Source: an uncultured Methanobrevibacter sp. (lineage in GTDB: Archaea > Methanobacteriota > Methanobacteria > Methanobacteriales > Methanobacteriaceae). From it: a stretch of DNA of 64,000 nt. The stretch lies in the NCBI GenBank assembly GCA_947628455.1, contig CANQZY010000001.1, forward strand, positions 84,613 to 148,612, read 5' to 3'. The notes under the pieces are model-generated. The model made no database searches and had not been told where the DNA came from. It was given only the letters and a program-made list of their open reading frames with translations. This document shows positions 19,802-30,964 of this stretch, piece by piece (within the stretch, counting starts at the first letter, position 1; the number at the start of each line of letters is the position of its first letter). A program made the translations under genes and the position numbers.

Positions 19802-19926
19802 ATATATATAATTATATAGACAGCTTAAATTTATAGAAATTATATTAAATAAATATAACTATAAATAAAATAAATTATTAAAATCAAAGTATTTTGTAGG
19901 TAAACTAAAATAAGTTTTGAATATTT

Positions 19927-21513
19927 ATGTCAACTAAAATTTTAATGAAATGTGCTAAAAAAGGAATAAATCTTTCACCTGAAGCTTATGATCTTGTTTT
20001 AAATCAAAAAGATCCATTTGATTTTATATCATCAGTTATTATAAAACTTAAAAGTAAAGATTATTCTAAAAAGGATCTAATTTCAGTAGATAAAGAAACA
20101 ATATTAAATATAAAAAAAAATTTAAAGACATCCATTTCTACTGTAAAATCTAATGAAAAAATAACAAAAAATAATTTAAAAAATTCTAACAAAAATCAAA
20201 ATAATATAACTGAAGAAAAATCAAAAATAGAAAAATATGAAGTTGAACAAATTAAAAATGAATCTGAAGAATTTAAAAGAAATATAAATAAATCAAATGT
20301 TAAATATGATTTTAAAATAATTCAAGATACAAGTAAAAAATCATACACTAGTGGCGAAATTGAAAACTTAATTACATATTTTCAAAGTAGATATGAGAAA
20401 TTATCTAAAATTCTTTCTAAAAAACCTGAGCTTAAAAATACTCAAAAAATAGTTGATATTGAAGAAAATCAAAGTATGGTTAATTTAATATTAATGGTTA
20501 AAGATATTAGAATCACTAAAAATGGTCATAGATTAATAGAATTTGAAGATGAAACCGGGACAATACCTATCTTGTTTTCTAATAAAAATGAAAAATTATT
20601 TAAAGAATCTGAAAAACTTCTAAAAGATGAAGTTGTTGGAATAATAGCTGACAATAATGGAGATATAGCTATTGGAACAGAAATAATAAATCCTGGAGTT
20701 ACAAGAATAGCTGAAAAAGAAATGGATTTTGGAATTGTATTTCTGTCAGATATTCATATTGGAAGTTTAACATTTCTTGAAGATGCATTTAACAAATTTA
20801 TAGATTGGATCAATTGTGAATATGGGAATAAAAAACAAATTAAAATAGCTGAAGATGTAAAATATCTTATTATTTGTGGAGATATAGTAGATGGGATAGG
20901 TGTTTATCCAAATCAAGAAAAAGAATTAGCCATAAAAGATATTAAAGCTCAATATAGTGAAGCAGCAAAATTTTTAGGTAAAATTAGAAGTGATATTAAA
21001 ATTATTATAGCACCAGGAAATCATGATGCATCAAGGGTTGCAGAACCACAACCAGCACTTCCAGAAGAATATGCAGAAGATTTGTATAAATTAGATAATG
21101 TGGAATTTATAAGTAATCCTGGAGTAATATCCTTAGATGGAATAAATGTTTTAATATATCATGGTCGCAGTTTTGATGATATTGTAATGGCTGTTAAAGA
21201 TTTTACTCATGAAAAAAATGATTTACTTATGGAAGAATTGCTTAAAAAAAGACATTTAGCACCAATCTATGGAGAAAAAACACCATTAGCATCAGAACTT
21301 GAAGATTATTTAGTTATTGATCAAATACCTGATGTTTTACATACAGGTCATGTTCATATAAATACTTATAAAAAATTTAATGGAATACATTTAATAAACT
21401 CAGGAACATTTCAGACTCAGACAGAATTCCAAAAAATTAATAATATTGAACCTACTCCTGCAGAGGTTCCTATTCTAGATAAAGGTAAATATAAACAACT
21501 AAAATTTATATAA
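19927..21513 (+). CDS. polB: DNA polymerase D small subunit DP1
   Basis: OB region plus calcineurin-like exonuclease motifs: [36 protein letters not shown]. Confidence 0.93.
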   Translation: MSTKILMKCAKKGINLSPEAYDLVLNQKDPFDFISSVIIKLKSKDYSKKDLISVDKETILNIKKNLKTSISTVKSNEKITKNNLKNSNKNQNNITEEKSKIEKYEVEQIKNESEEFKRNINKSNVKYDFKIIQDTSKKSYTSGEIENLITYFQSRYEKLSKILSKKPELKNTQKIVDIEENQSMVNLILMVKDIRITKNGHRLIEFEDETGTIPILFSNKNEKLFKESEKLLKDEVVGIIADNNGDIAIGTEIINPGVTRIAEKEMDFGIVFLSDIHIGSLTFLEDAFNKFIDWINCEYGNKKQIKIAEDVKYLIICGDIVDGIGVYPNQEKELAIKDIKAQYSEAAKFLGKIRSDIKIIIAPGNHDASRVAEPQPALPEEYAEDLYKLDNVEFISNPGVISLDGINVLIYHGRSFDDIVMAVKDFTHEKNDLLMEELLKKRHLAPIYGEKTPLASELEDYLVIDQIPDVLHTGHVHINTYKKFNGIHLINSGTFQTQTEFQKINNIEPTPAEVPILDKGKYKQLKFI

Positions 21514-21569
21514 AAAAAAACATTAATTTATATAAATTATATTAATTAATATTAAATTATGGTGTCAAT

Positions 21570-22154
21570 ATGGATGTAAATGTAGAAGATATTATTAATG
21601 TAGGGAAAAACTTATATAATCAAGGATTAGTTTCGGGTAAGGCAGGTAATATTAGTATTAGGGTTAAAAAAGATGATATAGATGTAATAGCTATTACACC
21701 AACTTTTATTTCTCTTAATGATTTAAAACCAGAAGATATTGTTCTAGTAGATTTAAAAGGTGATGTTTTAACCAAAGGTAATCCATCTTCAGAGTTGAAA
21801 ATGCATTTAAGTATTTATGAGGTAAGAGATGATGTAAATGCAATAATACATATTCATCCTCCTTATGCAACAGGATTCGCATTTTCATCTAAAAAAATTA
21901 AAAGACTTGAAGGTTTTGGAAAAATAGGCATTCCTTTTTTAGAAGAAATAGATTATGAACCTCCTGGATCCAGTAAACTTGCAAAAAAAGCAATTGAAGG
22001 TTTAGGAAATGAAGATGTGCTAATCTTAAAACATCATGGTATAATTTGTGTTGGAGACAATATAAAAGAAGTAGAATCATTAGCTAAATTTGTTGAAGAT
22101 ATAGCAAAAACTCAATTTGTTTCACACATGTTAAGCTTAACAGAAGATATATAA
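21570..22154 (+). CDS. fucA: Class II aldolase, L-fuculose-1-phosphate aldolase-like
   Basis: GLVSGKAGNISIR, KGNPSSELKMHLSIYEVRDDVNAIIHIHPPYATGFA, LKHHGIICVG. Confidence 0.85.
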   Translation: MDVNVEDIINVGKNLYNQGLVSGKAGNISIRVKKDDIDVIAITPTFISLNDLKPEDIVLVDLKGDVLTKGNPSSELKMHLSIYEVRDDVNAIIHIHPPYATGFAFSSKKIKRLEGFGKIGIPFLEEIDYEPPGSSKLAKKAIEGLGNEDVLILKHHGIICVGDNIKEVESLAKFVEDIAKTQFVSHMLSLTEDI

Positions 22155-22196
22155 AAAAAGAGGAATATTAAATTATAAATATTACAAAAAATAAGA

Positions 22197-22370
22197 TTAT
22201 TCTTCTTTTTCAAATTCATTTTTAGATTTATTTTCTCTAGATTCAATACTTTCATTAATCATTTTTAATATTAATCCAGATAGTGAAGTTTCCTCATCAA
22301 TAGCCATTTTTTTTAATTTCTTTTTTAAATCACTTGGTATTTTAATATTAGTTGGATTTGTATCAGACAT
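22197..22370 (-). CDS. 57-aa ribbon-helix-helix (CopG/Arc-like) protein
   Basis: MSDTNPTNIKIPSDLKKKLKKMAIDEETSLSGLILKMINESIESRENKSKNEFEKEE, RHH pattern; absent from ORF track. Confidence 0.7.
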   Translation of the reverse strand: MSDTNPTNIKIPSDLKKKLKKMAIDEETSLSGLILKMINESIESRENKSKNEFEKEE

Positions 22371-22538
22371 AATATAAAATATTATTAGAGGTCATTTATA
22401 ATATTTTTCCCTTTAATTAAATAATTATTTTTATAAAAGTACATTTTATATACAAAACTATATAAAGAAGATAAATATAAAATAATCTTAGTATAAATTT
22501 AACTATTTTTTTTTATAAAACTTTTCGGAGGATGTTTT

Positions 22539-22787
22539 ATGAGTAACGAAGTGATAGAAGAAGTTTCACAAATACTTGAATATATTACAGGTAATCACTC
22601 TGTTCCACGTAATATTAGAGAAGCTGCAGAAGAATCTAATGAAATATTAAACAATGAGAATCCAGATCAATCTGTAAAAATTAGTACAGTATTATCAAAG
22701 TTAGATGAAATAAGTAATGATCCTAATATACCTGTACATGCTAGAACTTTAATCTGGGAAGTATTAAGTAAATTAGAATCTATATAA
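22539..22787 (+). CDS. UPF0147 family protein
   Basis: [35 protein letters not shown]...[15 protein letters not shown]. Confidence 0.85.
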   Translation: MSNEVIEEVSQILEYITGNHSVPRNIREAAEESNEILNNENPDQSVKISTVLSKLDEISNDPNIPVHARTLIWEVLSKLESI

Positions 22788-22804
22788 AACTCTTTTTTTT
22801 ATTT

Positions 22805-23818
22805 TTAATTAGAAATAGCTATAGCAATTGTAATACCATTATAACTAGTTTTTTTATATATTAACTTAGAATTAAATCCTGCAGCAATTAGTGCTGATGA
22901 TTCGCAAACATTATCAATTCCGAACTTTGATTTAACAAATTTGGATTTAGTAATATCTGGGGATTTGAATAATTTTAATTTATCTAAACTAACAAATTCA
23001 ATATTTAATTTTAGCTCACTAGCTAAATTTAATATTCCTTTTTCTTGCTTTTTAATTTCAACAGAAGCTAATTTATCAACACGATCTAAATTAAAATTTA
23101 ATTTTTTTAAAGCATCAATTATTGCTAATTTTATTTCTTCTTTATTTTTTCCTTTCTTACATCCAATTCCAACTATTAATTTTTGTTTTTTTAAATATAA
23201 ATCATAGTTATCATATGATATTTTAATGTGATCTTTTAAAATAGAATTTGAATATTTAAATGAGAGGTGTATTTCATGTGTATTATTTTTTATATAATCT
23301 TTTAAAAAATTGAATTTTGAGTTAGGGTTTATATTAAAATCTAATTTTTTATTATTTAATATTGCTTTATTAATATGAACAATATTTTCAGTATTTAAAA
23401 TTTTAAAATATAAATCTCTGGATAAAACATCTATTCCTAATTTATTGTTAATATCAGTTGCAGTTGTTATTACTGGTGTAGAGTTAATAAAATTTGAAAT
23501 TTTATTAGCTAAATTATTAGCACCACCTAAATGTCCCGAAAGTAAACTTATTACAAATTTTCCATTATCATCTATACATAATACAGCAGGATCTTTTGAT
23601 TTTGATTTTATTAAAGGTGTGATATTTCTAATTAATATTCCTGATGCCATAATTCCTATAATTGCATCATAATTATAAAAAGATTTTAAAATATTATTTT
23701 TAACATCTTTATGAAATTGTTTTACTTTAATTATAGTTGGATCTTTTATTAATTTATAATATAATTCATCAGAAAGTATTTTTCCTTTTTTTGAAATTGA
23801 TAAAATTGCAATTTTCAT
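22805..23818 (-). CDS. cbiG: Cobalt-precorrin-5A hydrolase
   Basis: IMASGILIRNITPLIKSKSKDPAVLCIDDNGKFVISLLSGHLGGANNLA; VGIGCKKGKNKEEI. Confidence 0.92.
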   Translation of the reverse strand: MKIAILSISKKGKILSDELYYKLIKDPTIIKVKQFHKDVKNNILKSFYNYDAIIGIMASGILIRNITPLIKSKSKDPAVLCIDDNGKFVISLLSGHLGGANNLANKISNFINSTPVITTATDINNKLGIDVLSRDLYFKILNTENIVHINKAILNNKKLDFNINPNSKFNFLKDYIKNNTHEIHLSFKYSNSILKDHIKISYDNYDLYLKKQKLIVGIGCKKGKNKEEIKLAIIDALKKLNFNLDRVDKLASVEIKKQEKGILNLASELKLNIEFVSLDKLKLFKSPDITKSKFVKSKFGIDNVCESSALIAAGFNSKLIYKKTSYNGITIAIAISN

Positions 23819-24747
23819 ATAAACACCATTAATATGATTAAAATACTTGTAAATAAAATAATTGTAAGTATAGATAAATTTATTGATTTTGAAATAGAGT
23901 TTGGATTTATTTTTTTATTATTATCACCTATTTTATAAATATTTTTTTTTATTAATTGAATATTTAAAGCTCCTGCAGTTGGAGCCATAGTATAACCAGA
24001 ATTTGGACTGGGACAATTTTTAGCATCTCTTTTTAAAATTCTAAAACTGTTTTTCCAATTATATCTTAAAATATAACTTGAAATTATAATGAAAATACTT
24101 GCTACTCTTGATGGAATAAAGTTCAATATATCATCTAATTTAGCAGGTATAAAACCAATATACGCAAATTTTTTTGTTTTATACCCAACCATTGCATCTA
24201 ATGTATTAATAATTCTATAAAATAGAGGTATTAACAGTAAAATAAATAGATGATTTTTTAAAAATAAAGAAAATATAACAAAATAAAAAATAGGAGATAT
24301 ATAACTATCAGTTATATTTTCACTTAAAGATTCTATTGTTGCTGAAATAATAAAACGTTCTGTTAATTCATTTGTATCACGACTAACTAAATATGAAACA
24401 GCTTTTTTTGCAGCATCAATATTATTATTTATTTTATTTTTTACATCCCAAGCAGAATATAATAATAATCTAATAGAAAACATTGATGATAGAATTAATG
24501 AATAAACAAAAATAAATAATATTATGTTTATTTTAATTATTTCAAAAATTATTAATAATAATACAGTTGAAACAAATGTTACTAATACTGTTAAAATAAG
24601 TCCTGATAATCTATTTTTGTAATTTATTAACTTTTTTTTAAAAAAATCAATCATATTACCTATTATTACAACAGGATGAATCTGAGATGGTAATTCACAT
24701 AAAATAAGATCTATAAAAATTGATAATAATAAAATAAATATAAGCAT
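23815..24747 (-). CDS. cbiB: Adenosylcobinamide-phosphate synthase
   Basis: LPSQIHPVVIIGNMI, RDTNELTERFIISATIESLSENITDSYISPIFYF, RDAKNCPSPNSGYTMAPTAGAL. Confidence 0.92.
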   Translation of the reverse strand: MLIFILLLSIFIDLILCELPSQIHPVVIIGNMIDFFKKKLINYKNRLSGLILTVLVTFVSTVLLLIIFEIIKINIILFIFVYSLILSSMFSIRLLLYSAWDVKNKINNNIDAAKKAVSYLVSRDTNELTERFIISATIESLSENITDSYISPIFYFVIFSLFLKNHLFILLLIPLFYRIINTLDAMVGYKTKKFAYIGFIPAKLDDILNFIPSRVASIFIIISSYILRYNWKNSFRILKRDAKNCPSPNSGYTMAPTAGALNIQLIKKNIYKIGDNNKKINPNSISKSINLSILTIILFTSILIILMVFI

Positions 24748-24803
24748 ATATTTATATTATAGTATAATTATTATATAAAATAATTAAAAATATAGATGAT
24801 TAT

Positions 24804-25307
24804 ATGAATAAATTAAATGAAAAAGATATTCAAGATTGGTTAGCTGAAGAAGGAATATTTAGGCAAAAAGTACCTGATGATGGTGCTGAATTCCACTTTA
24901 CTATTGAATATCCAAAAAATAATATTATGGATGTTATCCAACCTAAAGGAAAAAAAGACTTAATTTTAATTGTTTGTGGAACACAAGTCTCACCAGAACA
25001 TATTGAATTAATGAAAGAAGCAAGTGAATCACAAAAAGAAGAATTTATTTACGAAATTAAATTTAAAATTAATGAATTAGAAACAGATTTTCAAATGGAT
25101 GTAACTCAAGATTATATATTAAAACAATTTGTAATTCAAGATGGGATCTATGAAGATGCTTTAACTAAAAATAATTTAATGAGATCTATTAAACATATTT
25201 TTAGAACAAAGATGAGTGTTGTTTGGTTAATGGAGAAAAAATTTGGTGTTGTTCAAATGTCTAGTGATAATAATTCTCCATCTACAGATAATATAATGTT
25301 TATGTAA
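24804..25307 (+). CDS. DUF2299 family protein
   Basis: DIQDWLAEEGIFRQKVPDDGAEFHFTIEYPKNN...VIQPKGKKDLILIVCGTQVSPEH. Confidence 0.65.
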   Translation: MNKLNEKDIQDWLAEEGIFRQKVPDDGAEFHFTIEYPKNNIMDVIQPKGKKDLILIVCGTQVSPEHIELMKEASESQKEEFIYEIKFKINELETDFQMDVTQDYILKQFVIQDGIYEDALTKNNLMRSIKHIFRTKMSVVWLMEKKFGVVQMSSDNNSPSTDNIMFM

Positions 25308-25751
25308 AACAGAGAAAGTGAGAGGTGTGTTTCAACTGAAAACTTTTTGAGACTATTGAAAGACACAAGAGGTATATTTCAACTGTAAAAAATACAGTGA
25401 AATTATTCTATTTTTTCACTTGAAATACATGTCTTGAAAATTAATTTTTGATAAAATATCAATACACTTGCAATATTCCTCTCACTCCTTTATTGTATAT
25501 ATTTGAAATATTACCAACTATAAAATTGAGATAATTATTTATATAAAATCATAATTTTTTTTTAAAAAAAAATATAAATATCATTTTAATAATTCTGTAA
25601 TAAAAAACTATTTTAATATTTAAAATCATAATTATTATAATTCACTGGAAATGATACTTTTGTTCATGTAAAAAAAAATGATATTAATTTTAGCATTTTT
25701 TTTATAATAAAAATAAATTTTATATTAATTCTTAAGCTTGTTGGTGATAAT
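25308..25751. other. Putative chromosomal replication origin (oriC) upstream of orc1/cdc6
   Basis: 444-bp intergenic region with ORB-like inverted repeats, extended A/T tracts and an adjacent orc1/cdc6 gene. Confidence 0.8.
25318..25485. repeat. Four ORB-like repeats in two nested inverted pairs (25318-25343 vs 25460-25485; 25366-25390 vs 25411-25435)
   Basis: gtgagaggtgtgtttcaactgaaaac / caagaggtatatttcaactgtaaaa / ttttttcacttgaaatacatgtctt / caatacacttgcaatattcctctcac; the second contains TTACAGTTGAAAT on the minus strand. Confidence 0.8.
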
Positions 25752-26903
25752 ATGGGAAATATTTTTGATAATCTAGAACAACAAAAATCAATTTTTAAAA
25801 ACAAAAAACCTTTAGATCATAGATTTTTACCTGATAATTTACCACATAGAAAAGAACAAATCACTCAAATAGCTCAATATTGGATTGAAGCATTAAATAA
25901 TGTAACTCCTTCAGATGTTACTATTTATGGAAAAACAGGTACAGGTAAAACAGCAGCTGTAAAATTTGCAAAAGAACAATTAGAAGAAGCTAGCGCTAAT
26001 AAAAATGTTTTTGTTAAAGTAGAATATATTCGCTGTACTGATTATACAACAGAATATCAAGTAATAGCACAATTATGCCAACTACTTGGAAGAAACGTTC
26101 CACAACGTGGATGGACTAAAGGTGAAGTAGTAAACGCATTTAGAGATATTTTTAAAACCAATGCTTTTGGTAAAAAACTTATTTTAATTGTTATTTTAGA
26201 TGAAATTGATATTTTATTAGAAAAAGATGGTGATGGGATATTATATACACTTACACGGACAGATAATGTTTCTATTTTATCTATAAGTAATTATGTTGAT
26301 TTTAAAAAATTTATAAAACCTCGTGTTATGAGTAGTTTAAGAGATAAAGAAATTGTATTTCCACCATATGGAGCAGATCAATTAGCAGATATTTTAAAAG
26401 AAAGAGCAGCACTATCTTTTTATGATGATGTTCTTGATGATGATGTTATACCTTTATGTTCAGCAATGGCTGCTAAAGAAGAAGGAGATGCAAGATATGC
26501 TTTGGATTTACTTAGAACAGCAGGTGAAATAGCTGATGATGAAGATTCAGATAAAATTTATGGAAAATATGTTAGGCAAGCTAAAGATAGAATAGAACAC
26601 AATAAAGTAACAGACATTATTTTAACACTCCCAACCCAACAACAAAGAGTTCTTGAAGCTATTTTAAAATTAACACAAGATGGAGAAGAAATTACTTCAG
26701 GAAAATTATATGACACATATAAAGAAGTTTCAAAAGGAGATAGTGTAACATATAGAAGAATTTTTGATTTTATAAATGAATTAGAAATGTTAGGAATTAT
26801 TTCAACTAATACTATATCTCGTGGTCGTGGAAAAGGAAGAACAAATATTATCACACTTCAATGTGGAACAGACCTTTTAGAATCCACTTTATATTTTGCA
26901 TAA
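25752..26903 (+). CDS. cdc6: Orc1/Cdc6 family replication initiator
   Basis: [54 protein letters not shown]-terminal winged helix. Confidence 0.94.
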   Translation: MGNIFDNLEQQKSIFKNKKPLDHRFLPDNLPHRKEQITQIAQYWIEALNNVTPSDVTIYGKTGTGKTAAVKFAKEQLEEASANKNVFVKVEYIRCTDYTTEYQVIAQLCQLLGRNVPQRGWTKGEVVNAFRDIFKTNAFGKKLILIVILDEIDILLEKDGDGILYTLTRTDNVSILSISNYVDFKKFIKPRVMSSLRDKEIVFPPYGADQLADILKERAALSFYDDVLDDDVIPLCSAMAAKEEGDARYALDLLRTAGEIADDEDSDKIYGKYVRQAKDRIEHNKVTDIILTLPTQQQRVLEAILKLTQDGEEITSGKLYDTYKEVSKGDSVTYRRIFDFINELEMLGIISTNTISRGRGKGRTNIITLQCGTDLLESTLYFA

Positions 26904-26936
26904 ACTATTTTTTTTTACTCCAAATTTAATATAAAT

Positions 26937-27884
26937 TTATTTTTTAACTAAAGTTTTCAATATAGCCATTCTTACAGGAACAGCATTAAAAGCTTGAATA
27001 AAATATTTATTATAAGGAGTATTATCAACATCCTCATTAATTTCATCAATCCGTGGAAGCGGATGCATTACAATTAAATTTTTATTATTAATAAGATTTT
27101 TATCTATTATATATGCACCTTTAATTTTCAAATACTCTTCTAAGTCCGTAAATCTTTCTTTTTGAATTCTAGTAACATATAATACATCTACAATATCAAT
27201 AACATCTTTAATATTTTCTAATTCTCTATAAATAATATTTGTTCTATCTAAATCATGTAAAATTTCCTTTGGCATTTTTAAATCTTCAGGAGAAACAAAA
27301 TATAACTCAATATTATTAAATAATGTAAGCGCATTAGCCAAAGAATGAACTGTACGCCCATATTTCAAATCTCCTATTAAAGCTATTTTTAAATTATCAA
27401 TATGACCATATTCTTTTCTAATAGTATACAAATCAAGAAGTGTTTGTGTAGGATGTTGGCCTGCACCATCACCCGCATTAATAACAGGAACATCAACAAT
27501 ATCAGAAACAAATTTAGAAACACCCTCTAATTCATTTCTTATAACCAAAACATCACAGTAAGCTTCAAACATCTTAGCTGTATCTGCTATTGTCTCACCT
27601 TTAGAAACAGAACTATTCCCAACATTTGAAAGACCGATATAATCACCACCAAGTCTTTTCATAGAAGCTTCAAAAGATAATCTAGTCCTAGTAGAAGGCT
27701 CAAAAAACATACAACCTAATATTTTACCTTTTAAATCCTCACATATTTCTTTTGATTTAGCGATATCTTCTAATTTAACGGCTTCATCAAGAATATATTC
27801 AATATCTTCTCTATCAAAATCTTTTATAGAAATTATATTATCTAATTTAAAAATAATAATCAACACCTTATATTGATTGTTCAA
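26937..27884 (-). CDS. pyrB: Aspartate carbamoyltransferase catalytic subunit; true start probably downstream of the ORF-track Met (27852-27863)
   Basis: [48 protein letters not shown]. Confidence 0.93.
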   Translation of the reverse strand: MNNQYKVLIIIFKLDNIISIKDFDREDIEYILDEAVKLEDIAKSKEICEDLKGKILGCMFFEPSTRTRLSFEASMKRLGGDYIGLSNVGNSSVSKGETIADTAKMFEAYCDVLVIRNELEGVSKFVSDIVDVPVINAGDGAGQHPTQTLLDLYTIRKEYGHIDNLKIALIGDLKYGRTVHSLANALTLFNNIELYFVSPEDLKMPKEILHDLDRTNIIYRELENIKDVIDIVDVLYVTRIQKERFTDLEEYLKIKGAYIIDKNLINNKNLIVMHPLPRIDEINEDVDNTPYNKYFIQAFNAVPVRMAILKTLVKK

Positions 27885-28365
27885 TTATATTGTTAATATA
27901 TGTAGCAAATTTATCAATCTCTTTTATATTTAACATAGGTAATTTTTTACCTTCTTTTTTATATTTTAAAAGTAAATTATTTTTTGCTCTTTTTTCAAAA
28001 AAATTACCTTCATTAGGATTAATTTCATCACCAAAATTAGAACTTATAACAGAAGAATTGACAATATCATGAGAAAAAGTTTTATCAAAAATTTTCTCAT
28101 TATTATCTACACAATTAATAAATAAAGCTATTGGTTTTTCTTTTAAGGTTTTTATATTTCTAGAAATATATAGTTTTAAAGCTCCCTGAACTTTACCATT
28201 ATTTATAGAACCAGCTAATATAATAAAATCATATTTTAAAAGACAAGCAGTTTTTGCCTTTTCAATGGGTATTAATTGAGTTTGGCAATTAATTTTCTTT
28301 TCCAGTATTTTAGACGCTTTTTTAGTTGTTCTACTTGAAGTGGAATAAATTATAGCTATTTTCAT
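27868..28365 (-). CDS. Flavodoxin-fold protein
   Basis: [45 protein letters not shown]. Confidence 0.7.
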   Translation of the reverse strand: MKIAIIYSTSSRTTKKASKILEKKINCQTQLIPIEKAKTACLLKYDFIILAGSINNGKVQGALKLYISRNIKTLKEKPIALFINCVDNNEKIFDKTFSHDIVNSSVISSNFGDEINPNEGNFFEKRAKNNLLLKYKKEGKKLPMLNIKEIDKFATYINNIIEQSI

Positions 28366-28371
28366 AATTAC

Positions 28372-29232
28372 TTATATAATTCTCTCAATGGGTATAACAA
28401 GAATATCTTTTGCACCAGCATTTTTCAAGTTATTTATAAGTTTAAAAACTTCTTTTTCTTCTACAACAGCTTGTACAGCTACAGTATCTTTTTTAGATAA
28501 AACTTCTGAAATTGTTGGACCAGTCATAGAAGGCATTAATTTTTTAATTTCATCTAAATACTTCCTTTCTACATTCATCATAACAAGTTTTTTTCTATCA
28601 GCTTCAATTACACCAGCAATACTAGTAGACACCGCTTCAACAAGATCTTTTTTATTATCAAGGCTATTTTGATTTGTAATAAGCATTATTGAACTATCAA
28701 GAATATTTCCAATAACTTTAAGATGATTCATATTTAAAGTTGTTCCAGTACTTGTTAAGTCTGTGATTAAATCAGCAACACCAATAAAAGGAGCTACTTC
28801 AGTAGATCCACTTAAAGTAACGATTTTTAAATCTAAATCATGATCTTTAAGATATTTTTTAGTTAAATTTGGAAATTCAGTAGCTACAACCATATCATCT
28901 GTAACATCTTCAATTGAATTAATATTAGAATCTTCGGGTGATGCTAAAACAAGACTTGTTTTACCAAATTTCAAATCAGTAAGGTATATTACATCAACTT
29001 CATTTTCTTTTATCAAATCTAATCCAGTTATTCCCATATCTACTATTTCATCTGATACAAATTCAGGAATATCAGAAGATCTAGCAAACATAATATCAAT
29101 ATCTGGATTATATGTGGCTGAAATTAACTTACGGTTATTATTATCTTTTAATTCAATACCTGCCTTTTCTAATATGTTAATTGAAGGATTACTAATTCTT
29201 CCTTTAGATGGTATGGCTATTTTTAATTTCAT
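28372..29232 (-). CDS. hisG: ATP phosphoribosyltransferase, long form with C-terminal ACT-like domain
   Basis: KIAIPSKGRISNPSINILEKAGIEL, DMGITGLDLI, ATEFPNLTKKYL, C-terminal AVQAVVEEKEVFKLINNLKNAGAKDILVIPIERI. Confidence 0.93.
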   Translation of the reverse strand: MKLKIAIPSKGRISNPSINILEKAGIELKDNNNRKLISATYNPDIDIMFARSSDIPEFVSDEIVDMGITGLDLIKENEVDVIYLTDLKFGKTSLVLASPEDSNINSIEDVTDDMVVATEFPNLTKKYLKDHDLDLKIVTLSGSTEVAPFIGVADLITDLTSTGTTLNMNHLKVIGNILDSSIMLITNQNSLDNKKDLVEAVSTSIAGVIEADRKKLVMMNVERKYLDEIKKLMPSMTGPTISEVLSKKDTVAVQAVVEEKEVFKLINNLKNAGAKDILVIPIERII

Positions 29233-29394
29233 AATATAAACATCTGTTATTAAATATTAAATATAATTTTGTATAATAAATTAAATTTTAGTATATATAA
29301 TATTTAAATAACATTTAATTATAAAAATTAATATAATACTTAATCTAATCCTAATTTTAGAATAAGAAACTATAAATTATTAAGGTGAAAATTA

Positions 29395-29607
29395 ATGTCT
29401 GAAATAGCAAAAGCACCTATCACAAGAATCATGAAAGAATCAGGTGCAGAAAGAATTAGTGATGATGCTAAAGATGCTATCGTTGATTATTTAGAAAAAG
29501 TTGTTAAAGATATTACAATTGAAGCAAATATAATTGCACAAGATGATAAACGTAAAACTATTAAAAAAGAAGATATAGAATCAGCTATTAAAATTTATAA
29601 AAACTGA
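29395..29607 (+). CDS. Archaeal histone, divergent paralog
   Basis: MSEIAKAPITRIMKESGAERISDDAKDAIVDYLEK...RKTIKKEDIESAI. Confidence 0.92.
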   Translation: MSEIAKAPITRIMKESGAERISDDAKDAIVDYLEKVVKDITIEANIIAQDDKRKTIKKEDIESAIKIYKN

Positions 29608-29650
29608 CTTTAACATTCTTTTTATTATTTTTTTTTAGGATGTAATTTTT

Positions 29651-30955
29651 ATGGATGATTATTCTACTATTTTAATTAAAAATGCCCGTATTTTAGGTAA
29701 AAATGAAAATATTCCTCAATCCCTTTTAATTAAAAATGATAAGATTGAAGATATAGGGTCTAATATTTCTCAATATAATGTTGATAAAATTATTGATGCT
29801 AAAAATAAAATATTAATGCCAGGATTGATCAATACTCATACTCACATATCTATGACTCTTTTTAGAGGATTAGCCGATGATATGAGTCTAAATACATGGT
29901 TAAATGATTATATATGGCCGACTGAATCTTATTTAAATGGAGAATATTGTTACATAGGTGCTCTTTTAGGAATAGTGGAATTAATTAAATCTGGAACAAC
30001 TACATTTAATGATATGTATTTTTATATGGAAGATATAGCAAATGCTGTAGATGATTCAGGAATTAGAGCATGTTTATCTTATGGAATGATTGATTTTGCA
30101 GACTCACAAAAAAGAGAAGATCAAATTAAAAAAAATCTTGAATTATTTAAAACTTGTAATAATACAGTAAATGATAGAATCAAAGTATTTTTAGGTCCAC
30201 ACGCACCATACACAGCATCTAAGGAACTATTGATGAAAACTCGTCAATTAGCAGATAAATTAAATACTAAAATTCACATTCATATATCAGAAACTAAAAA
30301 GGAAGTGGATGATATCATTAACCAAACAGGTCTAAGACCATTTGAATATTTAGATAGCATTGGATTTTTAGGCCCAGACGTTATTGCAGCACATGCGGTA
30401 TGGTTAAACGATGAAGAAATAAAAATCATTAAAAAACACAATGTTAAGATCTCTCACAATCCTTGTAGTAATATGAAATTAGCATCAGGAATATCTCCAG
30501 TATATAAAATGATCAATGAAAATATATGTGTAAGTATTGGAACAGATGGAGCATCATCTAATAATAATTTAGATTTAATAGAAGAAATGAAAACAGCCTC
30601 ACTTCTTCAAAAAGTCAATACTTTAAATCCTAAAGCCTTAAATGCATGTAAAACAATAGAAATGGCTACTATTAATGGAGCTTATACATTAGGTCTTGAA
30701 AATGAAATAGGTTCAATCGAAATAGGAAAAAAAGCTGATATAATATTAATTGACACTGAAAATGTTAATATGGTACCTGATAGTAATTACCTAGAATCTA
30801 ATATCGTATATGCAGCTAATGGATCTAATGTTGATACTACTATTTGTAATGGTAAAATATTAATGGAAAATAAAAAATTACTTACCTTAGATGAATCATA
30901 TATTTATAAACAAGCTCGAGCAGCTATTGAAGAGTTAAAAAATCTAAAAGATTAA
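29651..30955 (+). CDS. dadD: Amidohydrolase; 5'-deoxyadenosine/SAH/MTA deaminase-like
   Basis: LMPGLINTHTHISMTLFRGLADDMSLNTWL, AAHAVWLNDEE, HNPCSNMKLASGI, IGTDGASSNNNLDL. Confidence 0.88.
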   Translation: MDDYSTILIKNARILGKNENIPQSLLIKNDKIEDIGSNISQYNVDKIIDAKNKILMPGLINTHTHISMTLFRGLADDMSLNTWLNDYIWPTESYLNGEYCYIGALLGIVELIKSGTTTFNDMYFYMEDIANAVDDSGIRACLSYGMIDFADSQKREDQIKKNLELFKTCNNTVNDRIKVFLGPHAPYTASKELLMKTRQLADKLNTKIHIHISETKKEVDDIINQTGLRPFEYLDSIGFLGPDVIAAHAVWLNDEEIKIIKKHNVKISHNPCSNMKLASGISPVYKMINENICVSIGTDGASSNNNLDLIEEMKTASLLQKVNTLNPKALNACKTIEMATINGAYTLGLENEIGSIEIGKKADIILIDTENVNMVPDSNYLESNIVYAANGSNVDTTICNGKILMENKKLLTLDESYIYKQARAAIEELKNLKD

Positions 30956-30964
30956 TATTTTTTT

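Noticed and set aside
25318-25485. Repeats upstream of cdc6 as a CRISPR remnant
   Set aside because: The units are in opposite orientations with no regular spacers, no cas genes nearby, and match archaeal ORB-type motifs next to an initiator gene.
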